The notes under the pieces were generated by a model. That model saw only the letters and a program-made list of their open reading frames with translations. It made no database searches and was not told where the DNA came from. A program made the translations under genes and the position numbers. 7,404 nt of DNA from a bacterium (GTDB lineage Bacteria > Pseudomonadota > Alphaproteobacteria > Caulobacterales > Hyphomonadaceae): positions 1 to 7,404 of the forward strand of contig JAVBYB010000490.1 in NCBI GenBank assembly GCA_030824255.1. The letters run 5' to 3'. Shown here piece after piece: positions 6,381 through 7,404 of the stretch (the first letter of the stretch is position 1; each line of letters opens with the position of its first letter).

Positions 6381-7404
6381 ATGAGAATTCTGCTGTCTGC
6401 CCTCGCCGCCCTTTCGCTCTCCGCGTGCGCCTCTCTTTCGGAGCGCACACTGGAGCGCCTTGAACAGCCGGGCCTAGAGGGCACGCGCTGGGGCCTTGTC
6501 GTGACGACACTCGATGGTCGGGAGATCATCTCCATCAATCCGGACCAGCGATTCCTGCCGGCTTCGAACACCAAGCTGTTCACTGTCGCGGCGGCTTTCC
6601 ATCGCCTTGGCGACATGACGCAGCCCGATCCTGCGCAGGGCACGTCGCTGCGGTTGATATCGTCGGAGGGCGCTCTTCCCGTGCTGTTTCTGGTCGGCGC
6701 GGGCGATCCGACGCTTGTCGATGCGCCGGACTGCGTGCGCAACTGCCTGTCCGACCTCGTGGATGCCGTCATCGCGAATGGCATCACCGAAGTGGACACC
6801 GTGATCGCGGACGAGACGCTCTATTCGCGCGAGCCATGGCCGCCTGGATGGAACCAGGACGATATGGTGACACGCTCGGGCGCGCCGGTATCTGCGCTGA
6901 CGGTGAACAGCAATGAGCTGCCACTTGTCGTGCGGCCGGGCGTGCAGCCTGGCGACCTCGCTTTCGTCGACTACCGGATCGGGCCGGAGCTCTACGACGT
7001 CGACAACCATGTCGACACGATCGCGGCCGATTCAATTGAAGACACGCTGGTGCTGGCCGAGCGCATTCCGGGCGATACAAGTGTGCGTGTGTATGGGCGC
7101 GTCAAGGCGGGCGCCCCAGCGTTCAGCTTGCCGATCGCGGTGCATGATCCCGCGTGGGCGGCGGCATCGCGCTTGAAGATTCTGCTTGAGGCGCGCGGTA
7201 TCAAGGTGGCCGACGGATTCGAGGCGCGTTACCGGCCGCTGCGTCTGTTTGATGCGGCGCGGACAATGTTCAACTCTCAGCGGCCGGGCGTGGAAATCGC
7301 GCGGCTGGTTCCGGCGCCGCTGATCGAAAATGTGACCTTCCTCAACAAGCAGAGCCAGAACCTGCACTCGGAACTCCTGCTGCGGCGCGTGGGGCTCGTT
7401 GAAG
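6381..7404 (+). CDS. dacB: D-alanyl-D-alanine carboxypeptidase/endopeptidase, S13 (PBP4/DacB-like), lipoprotein, 3' end outside window
   Basis: Penicillin-binding-protein-type serine peptidase of family S13, expected to trim or cut D-Ala-containing peptide cross-links in peptidoglycan. The frame is open from an ATG to the window edge (341 residues, no stop). Upstream TAG at 6369-6371 in the same frame leaves this ATG as the only start at the 5' end. Residues 1-16 (MRILLSALAALSLSAC) form a lipoprotein signal with lipobox LSAC, Cys16 the anchored residue, and alanine at +2, so an outer-membrane anchor facing the periplasm is likely. The SxxK motif is Ser62-Asn-Thr-Lys65 within LPASNTKLFT, and the SxN motif is Ser325-Gln-Asn327 in NKQSQNLHSELLLR; their wide separation (263 residues) is typical of S13 proteins, which carry an insert there. 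The KTG motif should lie beyond the edge. The gene is divergent from the phospholipase. Symbol dacB is by family similarity. Confidence 0.9.
   Translation, partial: MRILLSALAALSLSACASLSERTLERLEQPGLEGTRWGLVVTTLDGREIISINPDQRFLPASNTKLFTVAAAFHRLGDMTQPDPAQGTSLRLISSEGALPVLFLVGAGDPTLVDAPDCVRNCLSDLVDAVIANGITEVDTVIADETLYSREPWPPGWNQDDMVTRSGAPVSALTVNSNELPLVVRPGVQPGDLAFVDYRIGPELYDVDNHVDTIAADSIEDTLVLAERIPGDTSVRVYGRVKAGAPAFSLPIAVHDPAWAAASRLKILLEARGIKVADGFEARYRPLRLFDAARTMFNSQRPGVEIARLVPAPLIENVTFLNKQSQNLHSELLLRRVGLVE

Noticed and set aside
7031..7040. TTCAATTGAA, repeating the core of the palindrome in the glnB-glnA gap
   Set aside because: It falls inside the carboxypeptidase reading frame (codons for Asp-Ser-Ile-Glu-Asp) with no flanking similarity, so a shared regulatory site is unlikely.

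Overview
The window reads as ordinary, gene-dense chromosome of a GC-rich alphaproteobacterium. The GlnA and GlnB sequences look alphaproteobacterial, and the style is that of Caulobacterales or Hyphomonadaceae-type marine bacteria. That placement rests on familiarity with the protein sequences and on the nnr/glnB/glnA neighbourhood; no search was run, so the genus is open. There are no tRNA, rRNA, CRISPR or insertion-sequence signals.

Layout. Positions 10-2032 hold a two-gene minus-strand unit: a small histidine-phosphatase-family protein followed, after a single base, by the bifunctional NAD(P)HX repair enzyme Nnr. A 237-bp divergent gap (2033-2269) contains a perfect DnaA-box 9-mer and several GGCGCC words. 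The plus-strand pair glnB (PII signal protein, 2270-2608) and glnA (type I glutamine synthetase, 2692-4095) follows, with two inverted repeats between the genes. A strong hairpin terminator at 4135-4170 lies between the convergent ends of glnA and a minus-strand gene for a Tat-exported, phosphocholine-type phospholipase C (4175-6289). From 6381 to the right edge runs the 5' part of a plus-strand S13 (PBP4/DacB-like) D-Ala-D-Ala carboxypeptidase with a lipoprotein signal. The short gap between the phospholipase and the carboxypeptidase carries a perfect interrupted palindrome and a third copy of its arm.

How the genes relate. glnB and glnA form the classic nitrogen-assimilation pair: PII senses 2-oxoglutarate, ATP/ADP and (through uridylylation) glutamine, and steers adenylylation of glutamine synthetase; both target tyrosines are present. 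Nnr is a metabolite-repair enzyme with no obvious mechanistic tie to nitrogen control. The phospholipase and carboxypeptidase both act outside the cytoplasm and share a divergent promoter region, so shared regulation is possible but unproven.

I found no convincing undescribed system. The items most worth a second look are non-coding: the 6311-6340 repeat cluster, the DnaA box upstream of glnB, and the inverted repeats in the glnB-glnA gap.
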